A model generated the notes under the pieces. That model had not been told where the DNA came from, searched no databases, and saw only the letters and a program-made list of their open reading frames with translations. The position numbers were made by a program, and so were the translations under genes. This document shows positions 11,925-20,970 of a stretch of DNA of 64,000 nucleotides, piece after piece; position 1 is the stretch's first letter, and every line of letters begins with the position of its first letter. The stretch is from Symsagittifera roscoffensis (taxonomy: Eukaryota; Xenacoelomorpha; Acoela; Convolutidae). Where the stretch lies: the NCBI RefSeq assembly GCF_963678635.1, contig NC_087067.1, positions 50,088,233 through 50,152,232 of the forward strand, in the 5' to 3' direction.

Positions 11925-13160
11925 GTGAGAATCTCTAGCAAAGGACAAAGATCTGAGAAAGTTGTATGAGCAAGATGAACCAGCATCAATTGCCAGGAAA
12001 AACCAAGAAGAGACTGTTGAACATGGCAGTTGGTCAAGTCCACTTCAAATGCATTCAAACATGGTATGTTCAGAAAGATAGTTTGGCAATTGGGGCATCT
12101 CCTGCCGTTTTTTTTGCAAACCGTCGGCTGAAGCAGTACGAAACTGCTCTATTGAGGGATATTCCCAAATCTTTATGCACGAAAAAGATTTTAAAGAAAT
12201 TTGTCCCGAGAGCAAGAAGAAGGTCATGTACAGGTCAAAAGGAGTGGAATGTGAAGGCTGTTTGAACTGGTATCACGTAAAATGCGGTGATACATCAGAT
12301 GATGAGTATCAAAATATAAGTGAAACTGGCTGGTACTGTAAAAAAAAAGTATCGCGATATTGGAGAAAAATAATTCAGTACAGCAAGCTAAGTTTTTTCT
12401 CCGTCATATTGACGATATAGTGAGTGCAGTAACGGGTGATCCTGAAGAGGTGCTACGGGCAGCAAACTTGCTAAATCCATGATTTCAGTTCACAATAGAG
12501 ACACCAAAGACATCTGAGAAAAAGGTATTTTTAGATTTACAAATTAGTACAGACAAAAACAGGAAAATTAACTGTGGATGGTATCAGAAACCAAGGGATA
12601 CAGGTACTATACTAAAATTTTGAAGTTGCGCCCCCTTCAGTACAAGAAAAGTGTGATTGAAGGAACTGTTCACCGGGTGTTCCGCAGTATGTCCACATGG
12701 GAAGATTATGATAAAGCGATAAAAATCAACCATCAACAGTTGGTCGTCGCGGGTTGCATAGCAAGCCTTTGAAAAGATCATCGGGGAGGGCTAAAGCAAA
12801 AACAATATATCCAAAAAAAGGAAGACCTGTGTTTATAGCAGCGATTCACCACGACTTTTGATCGTTCAATATCGGGGGACTCACAGTCCGACATTAGCAA
12901 AAAAATTCCGCGACATCATCAATGCGCACACAATATTCATGACGAGGAAAATGAAAACTTGTATGGCCTCTTTAAAAGCCTCCTTTTCCAGTGAACTGAT
13001 ATCAAAAATGCTGTAAATATTTGAATGTTGTGGGTGCCAATCCATCTACGTTGGCCAGTGGGTCCTACATCTCACCACAAGTATTGTGGAACCCCAGTTG
13101 GACAGCGTATAAGGCAGTGTGGTAGTGATAGTGGTAAGACGGAGTTTAACTAGAAGAAAC
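11925..13160 (+). pseudogene. Penelope-like element RT + PHD finger, decayed (copy 4)
   Basis: The 5' part is deleted: reading joins at about 11938, just after motif A. It keeps weak motif B (LAIGASPAVFFAN, about 12080-12120), the PHD-like finger (ECEGC, WYHVKC, WYC; about 12245-12345), a VDD region in which His-Val has become His-Ile (about 12402-12420), the GWYQKP-like block and a GIY-YIG-like end near 13030. The finger has the same position and sequence as in copy 2. Confidence 0.75.
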
Positions 13161-13795
13161 TCGACCTTCCTCCAGCAGACAAATAAAATTATAAAAACAA
13201 AAAAATTGAAAAATCAGAAATATGTGACTAAATGAAAAAAATTGTTACATACTAGTTGTTACATAATTTTAGTAATATGTGCCAGTCGGTCATATTTGGA
13301 AGTTTGACCTTGAGCATTGTTTAGTCTTGATTTTGGGGTGAAATGGAGTTTTTTCAAAAATTCTAATTAAGCCTGTCATGCTCAAGTTTCTCGCAATAAC
13401 TGAATACGAGAAAATAAAATCGGAGGAACCGAACTACAATCGCCGGAAAGTAGTCCAAAAAATAGGAGCGTGAAACTGCTATTCGCAATTTTGCCACTAA
13501 TCGAACGACTGTAGAGCTGTCTTATTCTTTACAAAGGATCGAGAGTGACAGAAAATAGAGAGGGAGATCCGAGTATACCAGAGTGAACCTTCCCTCGAAA
13601 GGTGGACAGCTGAAGTTACCCAATGATCCAAATAGAAAACTTGCATCTTGAGTTAAAATTTGTTCATTTAAAAATTTTTGAGTTACACTTGATTACCGGA
13701 TTAATTGTAGAGTTACTTTATAATTCAGTTACTCAATTCTACAGGTCGTGTCGGTATGTGAGCGCCTAATTTAAATTTCTCGAGTTTGTTTTACC

Positions 13796-13808
13796 TTTTT
13801 ATGTTTAG
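13796..13808. repeat. Target-site duplication, left (PLE insertion)
   Basis: TTTTTATGTTTAG here is repeated exactly at 16104-16116. In uninterrupted array copies (1930-1940, 6685-6693) this target sequence occurs once. The pair therefore brackets an insertion at 13809-16103. Confidence 0.85.
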
Positions 13809-13840
13809 TGGTAAAAACGGCAGATCAATGTTAAATAAAT

Positions 13841-13880
13841 TCCAGAAACGTTTTCGACATAAAAGTCATCATCAGCCAAT
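13841..13880 (-). ncRNA. Candidate hammerhead-ribozyme core
   Basis: On the minus strand the sequence reads CTGATGA (13869-13875), then T, then a GAC/GTC stem II with loop TTTTAT (13856-13867), then GAAA (13852-13855) followed by AACGTT. These are the invariant core strings of a hammerhead. Stem III would be only about 3 bp with essentially no loop, and stem I is weak (UUGG/CUGG). PLEs are known to carry hammerhead motifs with minimal stem III, which makes this plausible. Cleavage ability is not shown. Confidence 0.45.
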
Positions 13881-14039
13881 CTAAAAAACAAAGCACCTGT
13901 AAAACCGGAATGGAAATGGATGGAAATTACAAAAAATGTATAAAAACTTACATAAAAACTTGTATAAAAAGAATATAAAAATAGCATCAGTTAAGACCCG
14001 AGTTAGTCATGTGACTAAAACAAACGGACTTAAAAAACC

Positions 14040-14399
14040 TCAAAAATTGACTGTGAGGTACCGCTGCCGGTATTCCTCCTGCGTATTGAGGGCAGGTCTT
14101 CTCCTCGAAATATAAAGCGCTTCTAAGGTCAAAAGATTATTCGTGTCTAAGCATCTGTCTAAAATTCTCGCCTCAACTGCAGCCTTGTCTGCTCCGCATT
14201 CCTTTAGATGACTACCCACCGGGGCAGAGTCCCTAAGGTGTTCAATTTTTCGGATGATCAGGTGTCGGACGGTCTGTCCAACATAGCAGGAATTGCATCC
14301 TGGACAACATATCTCATAAACCGTCCTACTCGTCAAATACCTAGGGAAATCTGTTTTCAAATCTGAGTTTGCGGGTCGTGAATATTGTAGAAATACCAC
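14040..14399 (-). pseudogene. PLE GIY-YIG endonuclease domain (C-terminal part)
   Basis: A 119-codon minus-strand frame. VYEICCPGCNSCYVGQT matches the GIY-YIG signature with the extra Cys pair usual in PLEs. An Arg-containing helix follows (HLIIRKIEHLRD), then SHLKECG, and the catalytic-type Glu in LLTLEALYI. The domain nicks target DNA for primed reverse transcription. It lies one frame away from the upstream RT part (overlap 14341-14399), so a frame change separates the two halves. The endonuclease residues themselves look intact. Confidence 0.85.
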
Positions 14400-14937
14400 A
14401 ATTTTGCAGTCTTTTCGCGAAAATATCAGACACTTTTCCTCGATACTGGAGCCGGATAATTGGTTTCTCGATACCTTCAGGCTTTATTGAATTGGTTGTT
14501 GCTTGTGTGGTCGTGTCCTGGTTTTCCTTGATTTTAAGAAGAGAATCTGTCACTATGGTTTCATAAAAAGCCGGAGAAAACTGATTTGCTTCCCAATCAT
14601 TTTTTGCTTTCCTCAAACCTTTATCAAAGGCCTCCCAAGTGGAAGTGGAAAGATCAATTCTGTGCAAGGTGACCTGAACAATGTTTCTCTTGTATTTTGT
14701 TGGCGCACAGGCGTGAAACCCAAAGTTGAGTCCAGTGTCTGTAGGTTTGTTGTACCATTCTGTGCTGATAGTACGGCCGGACTGTCTAATAAGCATATCG
14801 AGAAAAGGAAGCGTTCCATTGAGCTGTAATTCTACTGTGAACTCCAGGTTTGGCTGTAGCGTATTCACATATGATAACAGGCGATCAATCTCAGCAACCT
14901 TGACCGAACGCAGGATGTCATCTACGTACCTTACCAA
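14341..14937 (-). pseudogene. PLE reverse transcriptase, motif C to thumb
   Basis: A 198-codon minus-strand frame opening with VRYVDDIL (catalytic motif C), followed by LPFLDMLI and STEWYNKPTDT, the usual PLE order of RT motifs after the catalytic Asp pair. It continues as a linker to the endonuclease. It follows the PHD-bearing part after a frame change at about 14918-14945, where the preceding frame reads past the YVDD codons out of register. Confidence 0.88.
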
Positions 14938-15904
14938 AAATTTTTGCTTTAGGTCTAGACGATACTACAGCGCAACCACAATTACAATAATTATCATCCC
15001 AACCTTTGAGCTGGCGGATGGTTAAATTGGTGCATTTAAGATGAAACCATCGGTTACAGTCATCACACCAAATAGAAAAACCTTCATCCAGGACCTCCAA
15101 CACACACGTGCCACAGGGATAGCTGTCTTGTGAACCATTGCTGTTGAAGTTATCAGGTGGTTGTCTGCTGATTCTCTCTTCGAAACTTTTCATCCAGATA
15201 TTGGCAAGAATGACTGCTAAAGAAGAACCCATCGCTACCCCATCAGTTTGGATATACCATCTGCCATCACACATAAAACAAACGTCTGTAACCGCCATTC
15301 TCATGAGATCTTTAAAAGTTTCTTTATCAACAGGAGGAAGTTCCTCCGAATGATAGAGAATATCTGCTGCTAACTCGATCGACTCTAGGACAGGGACGTT
15401 GGTATATAGGCTCTTGACGTCAAGAGAAACAATAAATTCGTCTTCCTCTAAACTCACCTCCATCAAGTCACGTTTGATATTGATAGTAGACGTCTCTATT
15501 TTGGCTTCTTCAATTTTATCAAACCATTTACTCAACTGGTTGGTAAGATTCTCATAACAGCTACCCGGGAGAGACAGAACTGGACGGAGAGGTGTTTTCT
15601 GTTTATGTACTTTTGCCAGGCCATACAGTCTCGCCGGCTGAGCACCCGTAGATCTGCATTTACTGTATAAATCGGATGAGATCTTCCCCGCACGAACTAG
15701 TGACATGAGGTTTCTATTGAACATCGACTCAATCGCAATTAAAACATCTTTCTTTCTAGAATCATCGAAAGGCTTGAACTGTTCTCCATTCAGAACTTCT
15801 AAGAGTCGTTCGCTATAATCTCCGGCAGACATCAAACAGTAGCCAGCACCCTTATCGAAAGGGACAGCCTTAAAGTTGTTCTTTTTGAGATAAGAGGTGA
15901 CCAT
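14918..15904 (-). pseudogene. PLE reverse transcriptase, fingers/palm with inserted PHD finger
   Basis: A 328-codon minus-strand frame. Residues 86-110 hold STGAQPARLYGLAKVH and PLRPVLS; 158-171 hold FIVSLDVKSLYTNV (motif A); 221-238 hold DGVAMGSSLAVILANIWM (motif B). Residues 264-311 then form a Cys4-His-Cys3 PHD-like finger: C264/C267, C280/C283, H288/C291, C307 with C309/C311. The WFHLKC core is typical of PHD fingers, which bind histone tails or other protein ligands. In ordinary PLEs only a short loop joins motif B to the YVDD motif. More N-terminal coding sequence (GNTVKIIGDLEPPKYVIDLL) continues in another frame to about 16080. Confidence 0.88.
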
Positions 15905-16103
15905 TTTTAATGCATCTCATTGAATTGGTCCAGAACAGGGTGCTTGGGACCCAATGAAAGCAGATCAATAACATACTTCGGTGGCTCCAAATCACCAATA
16001 ATTTTGACAGTATTTCCCACAGATCTCAAGGGTTTTTCCTGTTCGGCAGCCAGTGCCACAAGTTTTTTGTTGTTTCTATCATGGATAGTAAGGCTTTCTT
16101 ATG

Positions 16104-16116
16104 TTTTTATGTTTAG
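16104..16116. repeat. Target-site duplication, right (PLE insertion)
   Basis: TTTTTATGTTTAG, identical to 13796-13808. Beyond it the array unit resumes (TTAAGGAGAAATTTAGG). Confidence 0.85.
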
Positions 16117-16396
16117 TTAAGGAGAAATTTAGGTTGATCCATCTGAAATGGATCAAAGGTCCACTGTCTAATAAAAATCAACTGGATACGTGAGGTTCCG
16201 ACCTGAGCATGGGGGCGTTCTTATTTTCTAGAGTGGGGGGTATTTTGGTAGTATCTTTTAAGCTGTAACGCGGTTTGTAGTCTCATGTCGCAAGTGAACC
16301 CGATTTGGCTCCGACCGCTTGAGGTGTGAAAACACAAGAGAGAGTGTCCCTGACTCTTGAGCCAATGGTTATAGGGCCTATTTTTCTTTAAACCCA

Positions 16397-17319
16397 TGTG
16401 ACATTCGACCAGAATGGACAAAATGCAATTTCGAGTTTTTAGCAGCGGACCTTCCGAGTTAGTGATTTTGAAGGATTAACGACGTTATTCGGATGATTAG
16501 TAGAACGGTGAAGGTCAAGATATTCTGGTATTTTGAAATTTTAAATTTTCGAAGTGATGACGTAACATTTCTGAGAAACGTCAGAAACGGCTATTTTGGC
16601 AGAAGAGCTAAAAAGCAACAGAACAACATTAGTTGCGAATTTTGATTGCGAGAACAGCGGAAATTGTGATTAAGAAACGACAACGAATCACGGAGTTAAC
16701 AGAGAACGTTCCGAGTTGCAACTATTGTGTCGCTACAATAGTTGCAAGGCCGTTGCGAACAACGGTGAAGGGTGGAAGACAGCCTTCCGGGTTACGGAGG
16801 AATCAAGTTTAACGTGCTTGATTCAGTGGATTCAAGAATCCGAAAGGGTTTCGGGACTGAAATTTTTATCCTTTTATATCAACTTTTAGCTTCCTGTCAT
16901 GTCCTGAATTGATTTTAATTAACAACTGGATTAATTTTGATAAGGATGAGAAGCTAGGAGTTGGGGGAAAGGGTTGATCCATCTTCGATGGAGATGATGA
17001 TTTTTATCTACTGAACAAAAACAATAATAATTCAATAAGTAGTAGTAGCCTTGTTTTTAGGAGTGACCTCGTGGTCTGGGGATACTGAGACCCAGCCATG
17101 AGCTCACTATTTCTACATGTAATTAAGTTAATTTGAGTGTTTTGACCGAAGCCGAAAGCAGTAACGTTTTTTGTCGACCCGATGTTAGAAAAGACCACCG
17201 AAAGTACTGGCTTGGTAGAGACGGTGAAAAGCATGCAAAGCTCTGTTTAGACGTTAGCCAGTCGTCTTAGGACTTAGTTTTGTTCTCCGTCGATATGTAT
17301 CTTCTGGGCGAATGTTACA
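16397..17319 (+). repeat. 5' LTR of giant Ty3 element
   Basis: 923 bp, TGTGACATTCG to CGAATGTTACA. It is collinear with the 3' LTR except for a missing 10-bp block near 16430 (CTCTGCAGAT), an extra AATTTTG-like 7 bp near 16638, and scattered substitutions such as AAGAAACG versus AAGGAACG. It contains a TTTTATATC box at about 16871 that could serve as a TATA element (inference) and one CCGAAAGGGTT core related to the leader repeats. Confidence 0.93.
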
Positions 17320-20307
17320 TACATGTTTTTATGGCGCTCCTGGGTGTTATTCTTTTTTAACATCATGACCGGCAGAACCGTTAACGAGCACTCCGCGCCG
17401 AGCGGATGCTCACATTAACGCTCTTAATAGGCCTAAACCGCCGGGGCGGAAGGGTAGTTCAGAACGCGGAAGCCTTCCGGATTACCGTGAATAGCTTTTT
17501 AACCTAGTTAAGACCGAAAATTCACGAATCAGGAAGGGTGGGGGGATCGGCCATTCCCTCGTTTCCTGAGAGGTTTGTGACCAAAAACACTTAAAGATAT
17601 ATATAAAACCAAACAAAAAGTAGTATAGTACCCAAGAAAAACAAAAAACATAAAAAATAACCGAAAAAACCAAAAACTGTAAAAAAAAAGTAAAAAATCA
17701 GTAGAAATCATCCCCCCAGACAAGATGTGATCCGACCCTCCCGTTTGTTGTTGATAGGTATATTGTTGTTACAGGCATTTATATCAGTCAGGATTGTTAC
17801 GATCAGTTTTGTAGCCCGTTTGTGAGGCTTGTACTGTAGGTTTATTGGAGCATTTAAGCACGTTAATGATAAATTGCGCTCAATCCGGAAGGGTCAGCTG
17901 ATTTGCGCTCAATTCGGAAGGGTCTTGGGAGAAGACTGATCCGGCAAGCAGTACAAGGAGCAACAAGAAGGGGCTCAACGACAACAACAATCGACTGTTG
18001 GGTATCGTTAACAAGTTTTGTATCCCTTTTGGTACAAAAAGTAAGATAGTAATCTGTGGGGGGCTCGACAGTGCTGCACTGTAGTGACCCTTCACCGAAC
18101 TGCGAATATCCGAGTTAAGCACCTTAATTCGGATATTAAACAAACCCGGAGGGGTATAATATTACTAATATTATTACTAATATAGCCTATATTAATACTC
18201 TTATACCGTTTTTCAGTGAAAAACACAGAAAGCAGACCGGTTTTTAGTGTCAAAATAGCGATATTTTGATCCCCCCACAAGTTGCGATTTTTGAGATATC
18301 GATATTTTTTGAAGCGGAAAAAAGCGCTAAGTTAGTGTGTTACATCGTAACTGCACTACCATAATAGATAGAACCGGTTAAGTTTAGTTCGAAAGTGGTT
18401 GGAACTATTTTGGTACCGAAAACCGAAATTTCATGATTTTTGAGAAAACGAAACAATATAAATTACGAACATTTTTTGAAATTTTTGAGTTAGTACAGTA
18501 AAAATAGTTGTTCGGACAACTTCCACTAGTGAATCTACAAGTTTTAAAACCCGCTACCCGAAAGCCTTCCGGGTTGCAGAGAAATCGAACTTAACGTGTT
18601 TGATTTGGTGGATTCATCAATCCGGAGGGGTACAGGTAGCATAGTTTTTCGCAAATTTTTTCAACTAAAGCGTTTTAGATCGGGTCTTTTGCATTGAACT
18701 AGAAGAGTATAGGCCTTCTGAGCTCGGATCAATAATTTTTAGGTCGAAAGGACCAGATTTGCGGAAAAAGTGAGGCGGAACCTATAAGAGAGAAATTTCT
18801 TGACTTTAGAAAAAAGACGTTTTGGTTAATAACTTTGGAACTACTGGGCATATCTAGTTGATCTTGGTACCAATAGATCAAAAATTAGCTAGACTTACTG
18901 ATAGAGACAAAAGTTTTTCAAAAAAATAAGCGTGAAAATTTTTTGAGGTTGTTTTTAGCAAATTCACCAATTTGGGAGGGTAGACCCTTCACGTTTTATA
19001 ATTTTTTTTAGAAAAGCCCTTATACCCCTACCAAAAGGTAATAGCGGTTGAATAAAGTAACTTTAGGCTGTTCTAGACGAAAAGGGAAGGCTAGAGGCAC
19101 AGCAAAACATTAATCGAGCAGAAGTTAGGCGAGCGATAAGACCCTTCACCGTTAGCGTGAATTGTCAAATAAGAGGCTTAACTTCAATCCGGAAGGGTCT
19201 AGGAAAGCATTACATACCCTTCCTAGTTAATCTAAAAAGCAAAATAGCATCGGAAAATGTATTCGGAGGGGTTTAGGTTGAAAGAAGGAGATCTCCGAAA
19301 AGCTACTTTTACAAAACCGGAGGGCTCCCAATCCGGAGGGGTCAAAAAATTTTTTTTTTCAAATTAGGAGGGGTCCGAATCCGGAGGGGTCTTATAGTTG
19401 CTAATTCGGAGGGGTCCAAATCCGGAGGGGTCTTATATTAACTAACTCAGAGGGGTCCCAATCCGGAGGGGTCTAGATTTTGTTAGTCCGGAAGGGTCCT
19501 ATTTGTGCCAATCCGGAGGGGTATTGTTTTATTAAAAGACTTAGGTAAACAGAAGAAAGACTACAGTGAGAGGTATTAGGTTATTAGCAGACAGGCTAGG
19601 AATCAGTGACTGCACTGGTAACTTGCCTTTCAATAAAAACCAGACCAAAACAAAACAGGTCCGAACTCGGATATTCGCGACACTAAGTCTAAACAAAAAA
19701 AAGAGCGTAATTCATTGGTGTGGATTGTAACATAATACGTTTTTGTGAAAAGTGACTGCCCTGAGGATTTTAGTAGGTCTAGCTCGGGCAGTCTGAAGGC
19801 AGATAGGTAACACAGTACTCGGTGGGTGCAATAGACGCCCACTTGAGGAAATTACTGCCTTCAAAGTTTTGTCTGTTTGGTGCAGCACCGAGCAGGGAAA
19901 GCTTTTTCTTTAAAAGACGAGTTCGACTATTGTACTGCGAACGACTAAAAGTACATTATACATACGTGTTTTTTCATTGAGGCATTCATATTCTGTCATT
20001 ATATATTTTTTTTGTTTTTGATTTTAAATCAACATAAACTGTGCTTGATTGGGTAGTGAGTACACTATCTTTTAAATTGACTGATAACATCATATTGTGC
20101 TAGTTCTCAAATCTTACGACCGATAATCGGTTAGTGTGAATAAATTATATACAAAAGTGTACTCTGATAACATACAGGGATTCGTGGTCACTATTTAATA
20201 GAATCTTGTGAAATTTATTGTGCTCTGTCATTATTATTGGTAATCAAAGTATAAGGTCACTAGCAATCGAATTAAGTGTTTAGGCATTAAGAAGTGACAA
20301 ATAGAGA
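17320..20307 (+). other. Leader of giant Ty3 element (no clear gene)
   Basis: About 3 kb between the LTR and the first ORF. TGGCGCTCCTGGGTG at 17332-17346 begins with TGG 12 bp after the LTR and is a weak candidate primer-binding site. The stretch holds scattered CCGGAAGGGT/CCGGAGGGGT motifs (17530, 17884, 17911, 18150, 18626) leading to a dense array at 19180-19535. The part at 18660-19200 is homologous to the leader-like parts of the upstream tandem units. Short frames here have no protein features. Confidence 0.75.
19180..19535 (+). repeat. CCGGAGGGGT leader repeats
   Basis: About a dozen cores of (A)ATCCGGAGGGGTC or CCGGAAGGGTC, often in close pairs (a TTCGGAGGGGTC followed by AATCCGGAGGGGTC), spaced by T-rich linkers. 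They are the same class as 2731-3050 and 7478-7662 but with GAGGGG more frequent than GAAGGG. The position just upstream of gag suggests a role in the genomic RNA (structure, packaging or translation), which is inference. Confidence 0.85.
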
Positions 20308-20970
20308 ATGAGTCTAGACAAGTCAAGGATACCGAAACGAGGTAATAGCTCTAGGAAATTCATAACTGAGAAGCAAAGAAAAACGATGACCGATCCTTTT
20401 GTGGATTGGATCAAACGAGCCCGGACCGACAAAGGGGAGACGGTTTCAGGCAGAATGGTTAAAACGAGAAGTCAGAAGACCTCAAAAGAGAGAAAGGAAA
20501 TGTTGGTAGTGGAGGTCAATACAGACCAAGCCATGAACGACATCCAGGAAGTACATGGACTGGAAGGGAGAGGCAGAAGGCTGGCGAGTGAATCTACTCC
20601 GGTAGAACAAGGCCATGATTTTGCCACTTCCACCGGGACATTGGATCGAGAGGAGATGTCGGAACTGTCCGACATCTCAACTGAAATAGCGACAACTAGA
20701 AGATCTCCAACAGACAACACTATGATGGCAGGCGGAACTGAGAAACAAACAACGTCATCATCGTTCTCAGAAAGAATGAGGAACACCTTAGGGAACATCG
20801 TTCCATTCACCATGGAGGAGGCGCAGGAAATGAAGGTGAATCCCAGGAGGAAGGGGACGAAGAAGAGCAAGCGGACTTTGGGTCTCAAGTCAGCCTCAAT
20901 AGTTCGACCCAGGAGAATGAGGCATATGTCGGAAGAGAGACTGGAACCATGGACAAATTTGGTGTGGTGA
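20308..20970 (+). CDS. Upstream ORF of Ty3 element (unknown, charged, disordered)
   Basis: A 220-codon frame beginning with ATG (MSLDKSRIPKRG). It is rich in Lys, Arg, Ser, Thr and Glu with no recognisable domain, and has basic stretches near the start and the end (RRKGTKKSKRTL). It overlaps the following gag frame by 22 nt, one frame back. It may be a separate small protein or the original N-terminus of gag now out of frame. I do not recognise a family. Confidence 0.55.
   Translation: MSLDKSRIPKRGNSSRKFITEKQRKTMTDPFVDWIKRARTDKGETVSGRMVKTRSQKTSKERKEMLVVEVNTDQAMNDIQEVHGLEGRGRRLASESTPVEQGHDFATSTGTLDREEMSELSDISTEIATTRRSPTDNTMMAGGTEKQTTSSSFSERMRNTLGNIVPFTMEEAQEMKVNPRRKGTKKSKRTLGLKSASIVRPRRMRHMSEERLEPWTNLVW

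Larger units (their letters stand above)
11701..13808 (+). repeat. Composite tandem array, copy 4 (interrupted; resumes 16104-16396)
   Basis: Begins inside the LTR relic (GAGCTCACTTTTTTGCATG), holds a PLE (about 11925-13160) and part of the spacer, and is interrupted at 13808 by the minus-strand PLE. It resumes at 16104 with TTTTTATGTTTAG and the conserved hairpin (16134-16156). It ends where the giant Ty3 element starts at 16397. Confidence 0.75.
13809..16103 (-). mobile_element. Penelope-like retroelement with PHD finger, near full-length, nested in array copy 4
   Basis: A 2295-bp minus-strand insertion flanked by a 13-bp direct duplication. Read on the minus strand it has an N-terminal region (SLGPKHPVLDQF-like, about 15930-15990), RT motifs, a PHD finger, the catalytic YVDD, a thumb, a GIY-YIG endonuclease and a short 3' tail with a hammerhead-like core. 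The coding region is interrupted by about three frame changes (near 15905, 14930 and 14370). It differs clearly in sequence from the + strand PLEs of the array, so it is a second PLE family. Its right edge lies inside the N-terminal domain, so it is probably slightly 5'-truncated. Confidence 0.85.

Noticed and set aside
17332..17346. Confident primer-binding site
   Set aside because: It starts with TGG but lies 12 bp from the LTR, and I cannot match it to a specific tRNA 3' end without a search.
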